Below, piece by piece: positions 26,491 through 35,251 of a stretch of 64,000 nucleotides of DNA. Numbering within the stretch: position 1 is the stretch's first letter; each line of letters begins with the position of its first letter. The position numbers were made by a program, and so were the translations under genes. Source of the DNA: JANQIO01 sp043585095 (GTDB taxonomy: Bacteria > Pseudomonadota > Gammaproteobacteria > Pseudomonadales > Halieaceae). The notes under the pieces are model-generated. The model was not told the DNA's origin. It saw only the letters and a list, made by a program, of their open reading frames with translations, and made no database searches. The stretch is from NCBI GenBank assembly GCA_043585095.1, contig CP121321.1:3038001-3102000 (forward strand), read 5' to 3'.

Positions 26491-28068
26491 ATGAGCGATC
26501 ACAACAAAAAGGTCGAACCGGTTCGGTTTGATCCCGTATCGAACGCCTCACCGGCGCCTGGCGAACCTGCCCAGAACAGCCAACCCAAGGCGGCGGAGGC
26601 CAGTGGCAGCTCTGCCGAAGCCCCCGCAAAGTGGGTGCTGCCGGCGCTCGGCGCGCTCATTGTAGTTGCGGTACTGGTGGTTTTCTGGCTACCCAGCGTG
26701 GTGGAGACAAAAGCACCTGTCGCCGGATCAGCTGGCGATGGAATCACATCGGCGGGTGCGGCAGGCACTGAGCGACCAGCAGCCAAGGGTGCAGCGCGCG
26801 CGCCCGTCGACAGCTCACCCTATCAGGATGCCCAAACAGCCCGAGAGCGCAAAGCAGCCCAGGATGTGCTGGCTGAGCTTCTGGAGGTTCAATTTGCGCT
26901 GGAGGAGATGGCGGTCGAGCAATGGGCGGCGGACGACTTCGCCGCGGCGCAGGAGCTGGCAGCGACAGCCGACACGCAATACCGCGAACAGATGTTCATT
27001 GACGCGGCAGAAACCTATCGGGCCGGCCTGAATGCGATGCTGGCGATCCAGGACAGCGCGGAAGCGGTCTTCAGAAAGAGTCTTGACGCCGCCATTGCCG
27101 CGCTACGCAGTGATCAGGCGCAGGCCGCGCTGGATGCGGTCGGCACGGCCATCCTGATCAAGCCCGACGACCCGGAGGCACTGGTGGTGTTAGCCCGGGC
27201 CGAGTCACTCGAACCATTGCTGGAACTGCTGAAAACCGCGAACACTTTGAGTGCAGCAGGCGATTTGGAAGCTGCCATTGCTACGCTTAAGGATGCTGTT
27301 GCAATGGACCCAGAGCACGCTGGCGCCAGGGCACAGCTTGCCGCGACCCAGCGCCGCCTGGCCAAGCAAAACTTTAACCGCGCCATGAGTGAAGGCTATA
27401 GCCACCTGGACGCACAGGAGTTCGACTCAGCGGTACGTGCCTTCAAGGCAGCACAAGCTATTTTGCCCGCTGCCGGGGAGCCCGCCACAGCACTTGCCGA
27501 GACTCGTATTGCTCGCACCCAGGCACAAATAGAGGCGTGGCGTCGACGCGCTGCGGACGCCGAACAACGTGAAGACTGGAGTCGCGCAGTCTCCGCCTAC
27601 AAAGAGATTCTAGATATTGATAGAAGCGTGGTTGTCGCGCGCTCTGGCCTCCTGCGCAGCAAGTCTCGTGCGCAGATTGACCAGCGCATTAAAAAAGCAC
27701 TCGCGTCCACCGACCGGCTTAGCAGCGACGCGATATACAAAGATACCCAGGCACTTTACCAACAAGCATTGGCGCTCGAGAGTAAAGGGCCGTTGCTACG
27801 CGAACAGCTCGCCGCGCTGAGCACGCTACTGGAGCAGGCAGCAATTCCTCAGCCGGTATTGCTGCAATCAGACGAGGCCACCGATGTCACCGTGCTAAAA
27901 GTTGCCAAACTCGGTGAATTCCGGCGCCAGCAGCTCAGTCTGAAGCCGGGGGTGTACACCGCCGTCGGTGTGCGCAAAGGATTTCGCGACGTGCGCAAGC
28001 AGTTCCGCGTTAAGCCAGACGGTGATCAAGCGACTGTAGTAGAAGTTATCTGCACGGAGCGCATCTGA
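26491..28068 (+). CDS. Membrane-anchored TPR protein (gene 4)
   Basis: A 525-residue inner-membrane protein. A hydrophilic cytoplasmic-looking N-terminus (~47 residues) is followed by one helix (WVLPALGALIVVAVLVVFWL, 48-68). The remainder is a long helical periplasmic domain with several tetratricopeptide-type repeats between about 200 and 420 (for example AVAMDPEHAGARAQLAATQR). It ends in a short strand-rich cap (LSLKPGVYTAVGVRKGFRDV) that resembles the PEGA-like tail of the next gene's product. It probably acts as a scaffold. Confidence 0.82.
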   Translation: MSDHNKKVEPVRFDPVSNASPAPGEPAQNSQPKAAEASGSSAEAPAKWVLPALGALIVVAVLVVFWLPSVVETKAPVAGSAGDGITSAGAAGTERPAAKGAARAPVDSSPYQDAQTARERKAAQDVLAELLEVQFALEEMAVEQWAADDFAAAQELAATADTQYREQMFIDAAETYRAGLNAMLAIQDSAEAVFRKSLDAAIAALRSDQAQAALDAVGTAILIKPDDPEALVVLARAESLEPLLELLKTANTLSAAGDLEAAIATLKDAVAMDPEHAGARAQLAATQRRLAKQNFNRAMSEGYSHLDAQEFDSAVRAFKAAQAILPAAGEPATALAETRIARTQAQIEAWRRRAADAEQREDWSRAVSAYKEILDIDRSVVVARSGLLRSKSRAQIDQRIKKALASTDRLSSDAIYKDTQALYQQALALESKGPLLREQLAALSTLLEQAAIPQPVLLQSDEATDVTVLKVAKLGEFRRQQLSLKPGVYTAVGVRKGFRDVRKQFRVKPDGDQATVVEVICTERI

Positions 28069-28070
28069 AG

Positions 28071-30140
28071 ATGTCCACTGACCCGCAGAAGTCCGAACAA
28101 CCCCAACCCATCGCGCCAGCGGCTTTCAGTCCGCGTGCGGATGTCGCAGAAAAGCCAGGACTGCAGGTCGGCCCGCTGCAGATCGTGCTGGCGGTCGTAC
28201 TGTTGTTGTTTGCAATTGCGCTGTGGTTTTTGTTCACCGCGCGCTCCATCCTGATCACAACAGAACCCGCATTTGCGGCTATCGACATAGACGGCGGGCT
28301 GAAATTGAAGCTCGGCGAGCGCTACCTGTTGCGCAGTGGCGACTATACGCTGACTGCCACCGCCAGCGGCTATTACCCGTTGCAGCAAGAGGTCAGCGTT
28401 ACCGATGCGGACAATCAGAGCTACATGCTGACGCTGCGACGGCTGCCGGGAAAGCTGAGCTTCAACACCCAGCCCGAGGGTGCTGAAGTGCTCATTGATG
28501 GTGAGGTGATCGGCATCACGCCGCTGCAACAGCAGGCCGTTGATGCGGGTGAGCGTGAATTGCGCCTGCTGTCAGAGCGCTATCTTCCCTATCGAGACAT
28601 GATTGATGTCACGGGTATGGAGGTGGCTCAAAGCTATGCCATCGAACTGGAACCCGCTTGGGCAAACATTGCTCTCTCCAGCATACCCATTGGTGCCACG
28701 GTATTGGTTGACGGTGAAGAACGCGGCACCACCCCGGCGCTACTGGAGATTCTGCAGGGCGAGCATCTTGTGGAGCTGCGCATGCCTCAGTTCAGCTCCT
28801 GGCAGCAAACCTTAAGCGTCAGTGCCAGCGTGCATCAGAATCTGGAGCCCGTTGAACTGCTACCCGCTGAGGGCTTGCTGGAGTTAAGCAGCCAGCCCAA
28901 TGGCGCCAACGTCACGGTTGATGGAGAGTTCCAGGGGCAGACGCCCCTGTCCCTGTCGCTGGAACCAGGCGGCAATCGCCGAATCAGTGTCTTTAAGCCA
29001 GGTTACAAACGCGCCACTCGCCAGATCGCCCTGGCGCCGGAAGAGATTCGTCAACTCACGCTCAAATTACAGCCGCTGCTGGGAGACGTGCGCGTCAGCG
29101 TGCGCCCTGCGGATGCCGAGGTTTTAGTAAACGGTAAAGCAGTGGGTCGCGGAGGCCAGACACTGTCGCTACCCGCATTTGAACAAACCCTGGAGATTCG
29201 CGCAGCGGGCTATCGAAGTTACCGTCAGCGATTCACACCGCGGCCCGGATTTGAGCAGGTTATTCCGGTCACACTGCTGACCGAAGCCGAGGCGATCCTG
29301 GCATCACTGGAACCCGTCATCACCAGCCCAGGAGGGCAGACGTTAAAACTCTTCACGCCCAGTGACTTTACGATGGGTGCCTCTCGACGCGTCCCCGGGC
29401 GTCGTGCAAACGAAACGCTACACCCGGTGTCACTGACCCGGCTGTTCTATCTGGGCACCCACGAAGTCACAAATCGTCAGTTCCGGGCATTCAGGCCTGA
29501 CCACAATTCTGGACTTATCGAGGGTAATAGCCTCAATCGGGCCGAGCAGCCCGTTGCGTCGGTGAGCTGGGAAGAGGCTGCGCTGTACTGTAACTGGCTT
29601 AGCGAGCAGGAAGGGCTGCCTCTGTTTTACAAAACACTTAACGGCCGCGTGATCGGGTTTGATGCCAACTCCCATGGCTATCGTCTACCCAGTGAAGCGG
29701 AGTGGGCGTGGGCTGCGCGCATTAAGGGAGACACACTGCTGAAATATCCCTGGGGTGAGAACTTCCCACCCCCGTCTGTGGTCGAAAACTATGCCGACAC
29801 GTCCAGCTCATATCTGACCGGCCGGTTTGTCAGAGGCTACAACGATGGTAATCCTGCTTCAGCCACCGTCGGCTCCTTCACGCCCAATCACAACGGGCTG
29901 TACGATATTGGCGGCAATGTCGCCGAGTGGACTCACGACATTTACACCATACCCGAGCCCAGCGACACGCCGGTCAAAGACCCGCTAGGCGAGCAGACGG
30001 GTAGCAACAACGTGATTCGCGGCGCCAGCTGGGCGCATGGCACCATCACCGAACTGAGGCTGTCATTCAGGGATTATGGGCAACGCGCTCGGGATGACGT
30101 AGGATTTCGAATCGCGCGGTTTGCCGAGCCAGCACAGTGA
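28071..30140 (+). CDS. PEGA-repeat / formylglycine-generating-enzyme-like membrane protein (gene 5)
   Basis: A 689-residue protein. One N-terminal helix lies at about 34-56, followed by four or five ~68-residue PEGA-type beta repeats (about 60-402; each with a G/N-A-x-V-x-V-D/N-G-E core such as NGANVTVDGEFQGQTPL). The C-terminal FGE/PvdO/EgtB-like domain covers ~420-685 (GTHEVTNRQF, YRLPSEAEWAWAAR, GNVAEWTHD, VIRGASW). The two catalytic Cys that follow RGxSW in true formylglycine-generating enzymes are missing: the segment after RGASWAHG has no Cys. It is therefore more likely a structural or non-sulfatase family member, like GldJ/GldK. Confidence 0.88.
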   Translation: MSTDPQKSEQPQPIAPAAFSPRADVAEKPGLQVGPLQIVLAVVLLLFAIALWFLFTARSILITTEPAFAAIDIDGGLKLKLGERYLLRSGDYTLTATASGYYPLQQEVSVTDADNQSYMLTLRRLPGKLSFNTQPEGAEVLIDGEVIGITPLQQQAVDAGERELRLLSERYLPYRDMIDVTGMEVAQSYAIELEPAWANIALSSIPIGATVLVDGEERGTTPALLEILQGEHLVELRMPQFSSWQQTLSVSASVHQNLEPVELLPAEGLLELSSQPNGANVTVDGEFQGQTPLSLSLEPGGNRRISVFKPGYKRATRQIALAPEEIRQLTLKLQPLLGDVRVSVRPADAEVLVNGKAVGRGGQTLSLPAFEQTLEIRAAGYRSYRQRFTPRPGFEQVIPVTLLTEAEAILASLEPVITSPGGQTLKLFTPSDFTMGASRRVPGRRANETLHPVSLTRLFYLGTHEVTNRQFRAFRPDHNSGLIEGNSLNRAEQPVASVSWEEAALYCNWLSEQEGLPLFYKTLNGRVIGFDANSHGYRLPSEAEWAWAARIKGDTLLKYPWGENFPPPSVVENYADTSSSYLTGRFVRGYNDGNPASATVGSFTPNHNGLYDIGGNVAEWTHDIYTIPEPSDTPVKDPLGEQTGSNNVIRGASWAHGTITELRLSFRDYGQRARDDVGFRIARFAEPAQ

Positions 30141-30164
30141 GTACTGAACAGTGAGAACGTCCAT

Positions 30165-30437
30165 ATGAGAGTGTTTGCCGCTGCATTAGCTATCGTGGTC
30201 GCCTTACTGCCCGTCGCGCTGCACAGTCAGACGGCGGACTCTAAGGCAGCGCCTGCTGGCGATGAGACTGCCAGCGATGAAGCGCTCTCGCCGTCCGTAT
30301 CTTCTGAAGCATCTTCTAACGCAGCGGCGACTGCTGCAGATAGCGAAGCAACGGCCGCTGCCGAAGACCCTTTTGACTACGAGGCATCAGAGCAAATCTC
30401 TGAAGATCTGTCTGTCTCGTTCCCCGTGGATATCTAA
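30165..30437 (+). CDS. Small secreted Ala/Ser/Glu-rich protein (gene 6)
   Basis: A 90-residue product: a Sec signal (MRVFAAALAIVVALLPVALH) followed by a low-complexity acidic Ala/Ser/Thr/Glu tail ending DPFDYEASEQISEDLSVSFP. There is no lipobox or recognisable fold. GAGA about 8 bases before the ATG serves as a weak ribosome site. It lies between the FGE-like gene and the channel gene, so it probably belongs to the same transcript. Confidence 0.7.
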   Translation: MRVFAAALAIVVALLPVALHSQTADSKAAPAGDETASDEALSPSVSSEASSNAAATAADSEATAAAEDPFDYEASEQISEDLSVSFPVDI

Positions 30438-30450
30438 TCAGGACACCTAC

Positions 30451-31248
30451 ATGAAGCTGAAGCTTTCTTCCGAATTTCTATTCCAGCTTTTCGCCCTGCT
30501 GATCATTGTGATCGTCGTTCACGGGGTTTATGTGGGTTTGATTCGACCCAGCGCTGACGCGATTCTCCTCCAGCAGGCAGAAATGATCGCCTCCGGCGCA
30601 GACTTCGTTCCGGAACGGTCCATCTATGTGGTGATCCGCGACCTCGAACAGGAGGCCTGTTTCATACTGCTTTTATGGGCGCTGACCATAATGGCGTACA
30701 AAGCGAAGCGCGTTGTAGAAGAACAGGCACTGTTGGAGCGCCGCCTGCTGGATGTCCCCGACGGCACCAGCATCTTGCCCGAGGATGCGAGGGAATATAG
30801 CCGCCCGCTAGAAGCGCTTGATGAAAAGACGCAAGACTATCTGCTGCCTCGCACGCTGCTGGCGGCGCTGCAGCGATTTGCCACGACGGCGAGTATTCCC
30901 GCCGTTTCCAACACCGTGCGAGAGCAATGTGAGGGCGAGTCTGACCGACTCGATTCTGAACTCTCCATGGTGCGCTACATCACCTGGGCGATACCATCCA
31001 TCGGCTTTATCGGCACCGTTCGAGGCATCGGGGACGCCCTCGGACAGGCTTATGAGGCAGTCGAAGGCGATATCAGCGGCGTCACTGCAAGCCTGGGCGT
31101 GGCCTTTAACAGTACTTTCGTCGCACTGGTTTTAAGCATCATAATTATGTTCTGCCTGCACCAGTTACAGCTATCTCAGGAACGATTGGTACTGGGCTGC
31201 CAGCGCTACTGTGACAAGCGCCTGCTGCGTCATCTGACGGTGAACTAA
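30451..31248 (+). CDS. MotA/TolQ/ExbB-family proton-channel protein (gene 7)
   Basis: A 265-residue membrane protein. Predicted helices lie at about 9-30, 68-83, 176-193 and 217-236. The second pair carries the family signature IPSIGFIGTVRGIGDALG...VTASLGVAFNSTFVALV, with pore-type Thr residues. Such proteins form the stator that couples ion flow to work with an ExbD/TolR/MotB partner. No conventional ExbD or MotB is encoded nearby. The start is ATG 30451, preceded by AGGA; a longer frame to 30262 only shadows the previous gene. The first helix and the loop with SGADFVPERS are unlike classical ExbB. Confidence 0.87.
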   Translation: MKLKLSSEFLFQLFALLIIVIVVHGVYVGLIRPSADAILLQQAEMIASGADFVPERSIYVVIRDLEQEACFILLLWALTIMAYKAKRVVEEQALLERRLLDVPDGTSILPEDAREYSRPLEALDEKTQDYLLPRTLLAALQRFATTASIPAVSNTVREQCEGESDRLDSELSMVRYITWAIPSIGFIGTVRGIGDALGQAYEAVEGDISGVTASLGVAFNSTFVALVLSIIIMFCLHQLQLSQERLVLGCQRYCDKRLLRHLTVN

Positions 31249-31251
31249 GCC

Positions 31252-32484
31252 GTGGAGCCGATACTCGACATTAATGATAGTACTCTGGCCCTGTGGCGCG
31301 GCGAGCAACTGGAGTTGGAAAGCCCTGGCTACGCCCTGCTGGAGAACGACAGCTATCGCTTTGGCGCGCCGGCGCGCGCTGAGGCTCGCCTGCACCCCCG
31401 TCAAATCAATCATCGCTACTGGTCTCAGTTAGACCTCGAGCCCATCACGCCCCCCTTCGGACCCGCGCGCCACACGGCTGATATGGTGCACGCACACCTG
31501 ATGGATATCTATGAAAGTGCCGGCCGCCCAGAGAAACTGCTACTGGCGGCTCCTGGCAACCTGCAGCACGATCAATTGGCCCTGTTACTGGGAATCGCGG
31601 CGTCCTGCCCCTTCGAAGTTGCCGGCCTGGTTGATCGCGCCGTTGCCGCCACGTCCCAGTATGAAGCCGCTCCGTATAACTGGCATGTCGAACTGCAGCT
31701 CAATCAGGCGTTGCTGACCGGTATGAAACTGGATGGGGGCGAGCTGGTTCGCGACACTACCGTTCCCATTCCAGGCAGTGGTTGGCTAGCGATACAGGAG
31801 GCTGTGGCGAAGGCCATCGCCGATGCATTTATTCGCCAGACTCGATTTGACCCAAGGCGCGCCGCAAAAACCGAGCAGGCACTCTATAACTCTATAGCCG
31901 ATATCTTGAAGCGCTTACAAACCAGCGCAGAAACCAACGTCGAACTGGACGGTCGCCAGGCCAGAATAGAGCGCAGTGCACTGGCGCAGGCTTGCGACCC
32001 GCACTATCAGCGCATTAGTCGCGCCGCTAACACACTGGACGCGGGTGTGTTCCTGTCCGCCAGCCTGAGTGCGCTTCCGGAACTAGATCAACAGCTTAAT
32101 GCCGCCGTGCAGTGCGACGCAGCAGCAATGAGCCGCGCCGTTGCTCACAACCTGGATGCTGTATTGGCGGATGCCAGTGGGGTGCATTTCATCACTCGAC
32201 TGAAGGCAGCTGGCACCAAGGCGGCCGTTCGACAGCCAGACGCTGCGGTAACAGCGGCGCCTGAATCCCCGCCGCCAGCGGAGAAAATTGCCCCATCGCG
32301 TTGTCAAATAGAATTCGACGGAGATGCCGTAACGATAGAACCACTGCCGGAGGCGGTCGTGACGGTCAACGGCGCAGCGCTTACAGGGCATACCAACCTG
32401 CGCGATGGCGACGTGATTGGTTCAGCTGGCGGCGCGAAATGGCGTCTAAGCGCCGTAGCCGATAGTGAGGATCATGGCACGTAA
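31252..32484 (+). CDS. Actin/Hsp70-fold-like protein with an FHA-like C-terminus (gene 8)
   Basis: A 410-residue soluble protein. The start LDINDSTLALWRGEQLELES, followed by PGYALLENDSYRFGAPARAE and later KLLLAAPGN, LALLLGIAAS and GLVDRAVAAT, follows the order of the phosphate-1 and adenosine regions of Hsp70/PilM-like ATPases. The last ~80 residues (VTIEPLPEAVVTVNGAALTG, LRDGDVIG) recall a small beta-sandwich FHA-like fold. It is probably a cytoplasmic partner of the channel. The GTG start lies 3 bp after the channel gene. The fold assignment is tentative. Confidence 0.72.
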   Translation: MEPILDINDSTLALWRGEQLELESPGYALLENDSYRFGAPARAEARLHPRQINHRYWSQLDLEPITPPFGPARHTADMVHAHLMDIYESAGRPEKLLLAAPGNLQHDQLALLLGIAASCPFEVAGLVDRAVAATSQYEAAPYNWHVELQLNQALLTGMKLDGGELVRDTTVPIPGSGWLAIQEAVAKAIADAFIRQTRFDPRRAAKTEQALYNSIADILKRLQTSAETNVELDGRQARIERSALAQACDPHYQRISRAANTLDAGVFLSASLSALPELDQQLNAAVQCDAAAMSRAVAHNLDAVLADASGVHFITRLKAAGTKAAVRQPDAAVTAAPESPPPAEKIAPSRCQIEFDGDAVTIEPLPEAVVTVNGAALTGHTNLRDGDVIGSAGGAKWRLSAVADSEDHGT

Positions 32485-33562
32485 ACGGAAGTTCTCAACT
32501 TTCAACCTGAGCTTTTTGGACATTATGTCCTGCGGCTTTGGCGCCGTTGTGCTGGTATTCCTGATCATCAATCACGGTATTGTTCGCGAAACGGATCTGC
32601 TCAACACCAACCTGCTGTCGGAAGTCAGCATGCTTGAAGAAGAAGTGCTGGAAGGTGAAGCGGGACTGGTCAGGTTGCGTAACACCATTTCAGAAGTTGA
32701 CTACGATGTTGTGCAGGCTCAGGGCCTGGCGACGCGCATTACCGAAGATATCGATAACTTCGAAGCGCAGATAGAAAGCCTAAAAAAAGAGGGCTTTTCG
32801 GAACGCAGTGATATCGAATCCTTAAAAGCTGAAATCCAGCGCCTGGAGGAGGAAGTTAAAAAGCTCAAAGCCTCCAGCGAAGACACCGGTGGGCAAAATG
32901 CACGCACCTTTGTCGGGGATGGCAATCGACAGTACTTAACAGGGCTGAATCTGGGCGGGCGCAACATTCTGATTCTGCTAGACAGCTCCGCGAGCATGCT
33001 GGCAGAAAAATTGGTGAACGTCATACGGCTTCGCAATATGGACGAGAGCCTGCGCCGTGATGCAGAGAAGTGGCGCCGCATTGTAGAGACCGTCGGCTGG
33101 CTGAGTGCACAGCTACCGGCGGGCAGTGAGTATCAGGTCTACCAATTCAGCACGGAGACCACGCCAGTGCTGACCGGCACAGAGGGTAGCTGGCTGGAGG
33201 TTGCCGATAGAGAACAGTTAGACGAGGTGGTGACGGCACTGGACAAGATCGTGCCCGCTGGTGGCACCAATCTGGAGAACGCCATTCAGACGGCCATCAA
33301 CATGACGCCTATGCCGGACAACATCTTTCTGATCACCGATGGGCTGCCCACGCAAGGGGCTTCCGCGCCTAAAGGCAGCACGATAAATGGCCGGGATCGC
33401 ATGCGCTTGTTCGAGCGCGCAATCGGGCAGCTTCCCAAGTCAGTGCCCGTAAACGTGATACTGGCGCCCATGGAGGGCGACCCTATGGCAGCCTCAGCCT
33501 ACTGGCAGCTCGCCCAGATCACCTCGGGATCGTTCATGAGCCCGGCGAGGGATTGGCCCTGA
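32474..33562 (+). CDS. Membrane-anchored VWA protein with ExbD-like N-terminus (gene 9)
   Basis: A 362-residue protein. After a basic head, the segment FLDIMSCGFGAVVLVFLII (about 14-32) is a membrane helix with an Asp at its start, placed as in TolR/ExbD. Residues 50-135 form a coiled coil. A VWA domain follows with a complete metal site: DSSAS at 170-174, Thr265 in GGTNL and Asp289 in LITDG. GAGG lies a few bases before ATG 32474, which overlaps the previous gene by 11 bp. Sequence shows the helix and VWA; its coupling to the channel is an inference. Confidence 0.85.
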   Translation: MARKRKFSTFNLSFLDIMSCGFGAVVLVFLIINHGIVRETDLLNTNLLSEVSMLEEEVLEGEAGLVRLRNTISEVDYDVVQAQGLATRITEDIDNFEAQIESLKKEGFSERSDIESLKAEIQRLEEEVKKLKASSEDTGGQNARTFVGDGNRQYLTGLNLGGRNILILLDSSASMLAEKLVNVIRLRNMDESLRRDAEKWRRIVETVGWLSAQLPAGSEYQVYQFSTETTPVLTGTEGSWLEVADREQLDEVVTALDKIVPAGGTNLENAIQTAINMTPMPDNIFLITDGLPTQGASAPKGSTINGRDRMRLFERAIGQLPKSVPVNVILAPMEGDPMAASAYWQLAQITSGSFMSPARDWP

Positions 33563-34560
33563 TGCGCCGCGAACGCCGCACCGCTGAAGAGTTTGGCATG
33601 TCCTTTCTGGACGTCATCTGCTGTGGCTTTGGCTCTATCATTTTGCTGCTGATGATCACTAAAACCGTACAACCCCAGATCATTGAAGAGTCCGCAATAA
33701 ACCTGGAGGGCCGGATTGCCGCCCTGCAGGAACAGCTATTTGAGCTGCGAGGTGAGACGCATATCCTCAATCGGGATCTCAACGCCAAAGCCGAGCAGCT
33801 ATCTGAGTACGAAGATCGCATTGCGATCCTGCGCGGCACGCTGGCCAGCGTGAAGTCCCGGCATGACAGCCTCAATGTGCAGGCGAGTTCGAACGATGTT
33901 GTCACCACCCAGCTTGCCGTTGCCCGGCAACAGCTCAGCGAGGAAATGAAGCGTCTTCTGGGACTGGAGTACAAAAGTAAAAACAATCTGATTGGCGGCA
34001 TACCGGTAGACAGCGAGTACATCATCTTTGTGATCGACACTTCCGGGTCGATGTTTTCCTACAGCTGGGACCGCGTGCTGCGGGAGTTTGAAGCGACTCT
34101 GGCAATCTACCCCGAAGTGAAGGGTATACAGGTCATGAATGACATGGGGCAGTACATGTTCTCACGTTATCGAGGCCAGTGGATTCCCGACACGCCGGGG
34201 CGGCGAAAAGTTATCATCGATCGCATGCGGACTTGGAACGTATTCAGCAATTCCTCTCCGGTAGAGGGCATCACGCAGGCCATTCGCACGTTTTATGCGC
34301 CTGATAAGAAAATTAGCATCTACGTGTTCGGTGACGAGTTCACGGGTGAATCAATCCAGCAGGTCGTGCAAACCGTAGACCGAATAAACCGGGTCAATGA
34401 ACGTGGCGAGCGGCTGGTGCGTATTCACGCCGTCGGCTTCCCGGTGCAGTTTGCTCGCCAGCGACATCTGCAGACAACGGGAATTCGATTCGCCACGCTG
34501 ATGCGCGAGCTGACGCACCGCAATGGAGGCACCTTTGTTGGTCTCAATGACTTCCGCTAA
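33562..34560 (+). CDS. Second membrane-anchored VWA protein (gene 10)
   Basis: A 332-residue relative of gene 9. It has the same N-terminal motif, SFLDVICCGFGSIILLLMI (about 14-32), then a coiled coil (about 45-135), and a VWA-like domain starting IIFVIDTSGSM (159-163). The usual metal-binding Thr seems replaced by Ser (FSNSSPVEG, ~231-232), and Asp258 lies in FGDEF. The ATG overlaps the preceding stop as TGATG, so the two VWA genes are translationally coupled, suggesting a fixed-ratio heteromer. Confidence 0.85.
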   Translation: MRRERRTAEEFGMSFLDVICCGFGSIILLLMITKTVQPQIIEESAINLEGRIAALQEQLFELRGETHILNRDLNAKAEQLSEYEDRIAILRGTLASVKSRHDSLNVQASSNDVVTTQLAVARQQLSEEMKRLLGLEYKSKNNLIGGIPVDSEYIIFVIDTSGSMFSYSWDRVLREFEATLAIYPEVKGIQVMNDMGQYMFSRYRGQWIPDTPGRRKVIIDRMRTWNVFSNSSPVEGITQAIRTFYAPDKKISIYVFGDEFTGESIQQVVQTVDRINRVNERGERLVRIHAVGFPVQFARQRHLQTTGIRFATLMRELTHRNGGTFVGLNDFR

Positions 34561-35251
34561 ACGCCGGCGTGTCGGCGGTACCGCACAGTGTTTGCAACGG
34601 GCGACTGCTGTTTGCCTCTTGCTGTTGTGCAGTGCTTGTGTAAACGAAGTGGTGGTCGAGGGCCGTTTTCCGGCGCCAGTGCTGGAAAAACTCCCGTTAA
34701 ACATCGGCGTGTACTACGACCCCGAATTTCGGTCCCACGAATTTTTCGATGAAGCGGGCTCTCGTGAAGAGACCGATTGGATCGTGCGCACCGGCGATGC
34801 CCAGGTGCAAATGTACAACACCCTGCTCCCGGGCATGTTCGAAAACGTCGTCATGTTGAACGAACTGCCCGCCAAAAGCCGCGTGGAGCAAGCACTAGAG
34901 GCGGGTATTGATGCCGTGTTAGTGCCTCATGTGGCCGAACTGCAGTACTCAATACCCAACCACACCAAGATCAACGTCTTTGAAATTTGGATGCGCTACC
35001 GCTACGAATTGTACGATACCCAGGGTGAACTGCTGGCCGAGTGGACCATGACGTCCTATGGCAAGACACCCACGGCATTCCTGCAGAGCGCAGAGGCAGC
35101 CGTGAACCTGGCGGCAGTCGTTGCGCTGCGCGATGCTGGCGCGAATTTTGCGATGAACTTCAGCCGCGTTCCAGAGGTCAATAGTTGGATACAATCTCTC
35201 TATGACCGCCGCGCGGCGCAAGCGCGCGAGATATCGCCGGAGGTGCTCTAA
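34547..35251 (+). CDS. Lipoprotein of unknown function (gene 11)
   Basis: A 234-residue lipoprotein. The N-terminus starts MTSAKRRRVGG and leads to a lipobox LLCSAC (Cys at about residue 31). The mature domain has LPLNIGVYYDPEFRSHEF, an alternating AGIDAVLVPHVAELQYSI block and a strand FEIWMRYRYELYDTQGELLA, a pattern seen in ABC-type auxiliary or LptE-like lipoproteins. It overlaps the second VWA gene by 14 bp. The start is placed at ATG 34547; the frame extends upstream but would overlap more. Confidence 0.78.
   Translation: MTSAKRRRVGGTAQCLQRATAVCLLLLCSACVNEVVVEGRFPAPVLEKLPLNIGVYYDPEFRSHEFFDEAGSREETDWIVRTGDAQVQMYNTLLPGMFENVVMLNELPAKSRVEQALEAGIDAVLVPHVAELQYSIPNHTKINVFEIWMRYRYELYDTQGELLAEWTMTSYGKTPTAFLQSAEAAVNLAAVVALRDAGANFAMNFSRVPEVNSWIQSLYDRRAAQAREISPEVL

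Noticed and set aside
28071..30140. Activator (formylglycine-generating enzyme) for the nearby arylsulfatase
   Set aside because: No catalytic Cys pair in the FGE-like domain; the two genes are over 20 kb apart.
30262..30450. N-terminal extension of the channel protein
   Set aside because: The upstream part is the second frame of the small Ala/Ser-rich gene; the ATG at 30451 has a ribosome site and begins a normal membrane helix.
30451..34560. Zorya anti-phage system
   Set aside because: Zorya has a MotA-like ZorA with a long coiled tail, ZorB with OmpA-like domain, and helicase/nuclease genes. Here the channel is short, no OmpA-type ZorB or helicase is present, and lipoproteins dominate.
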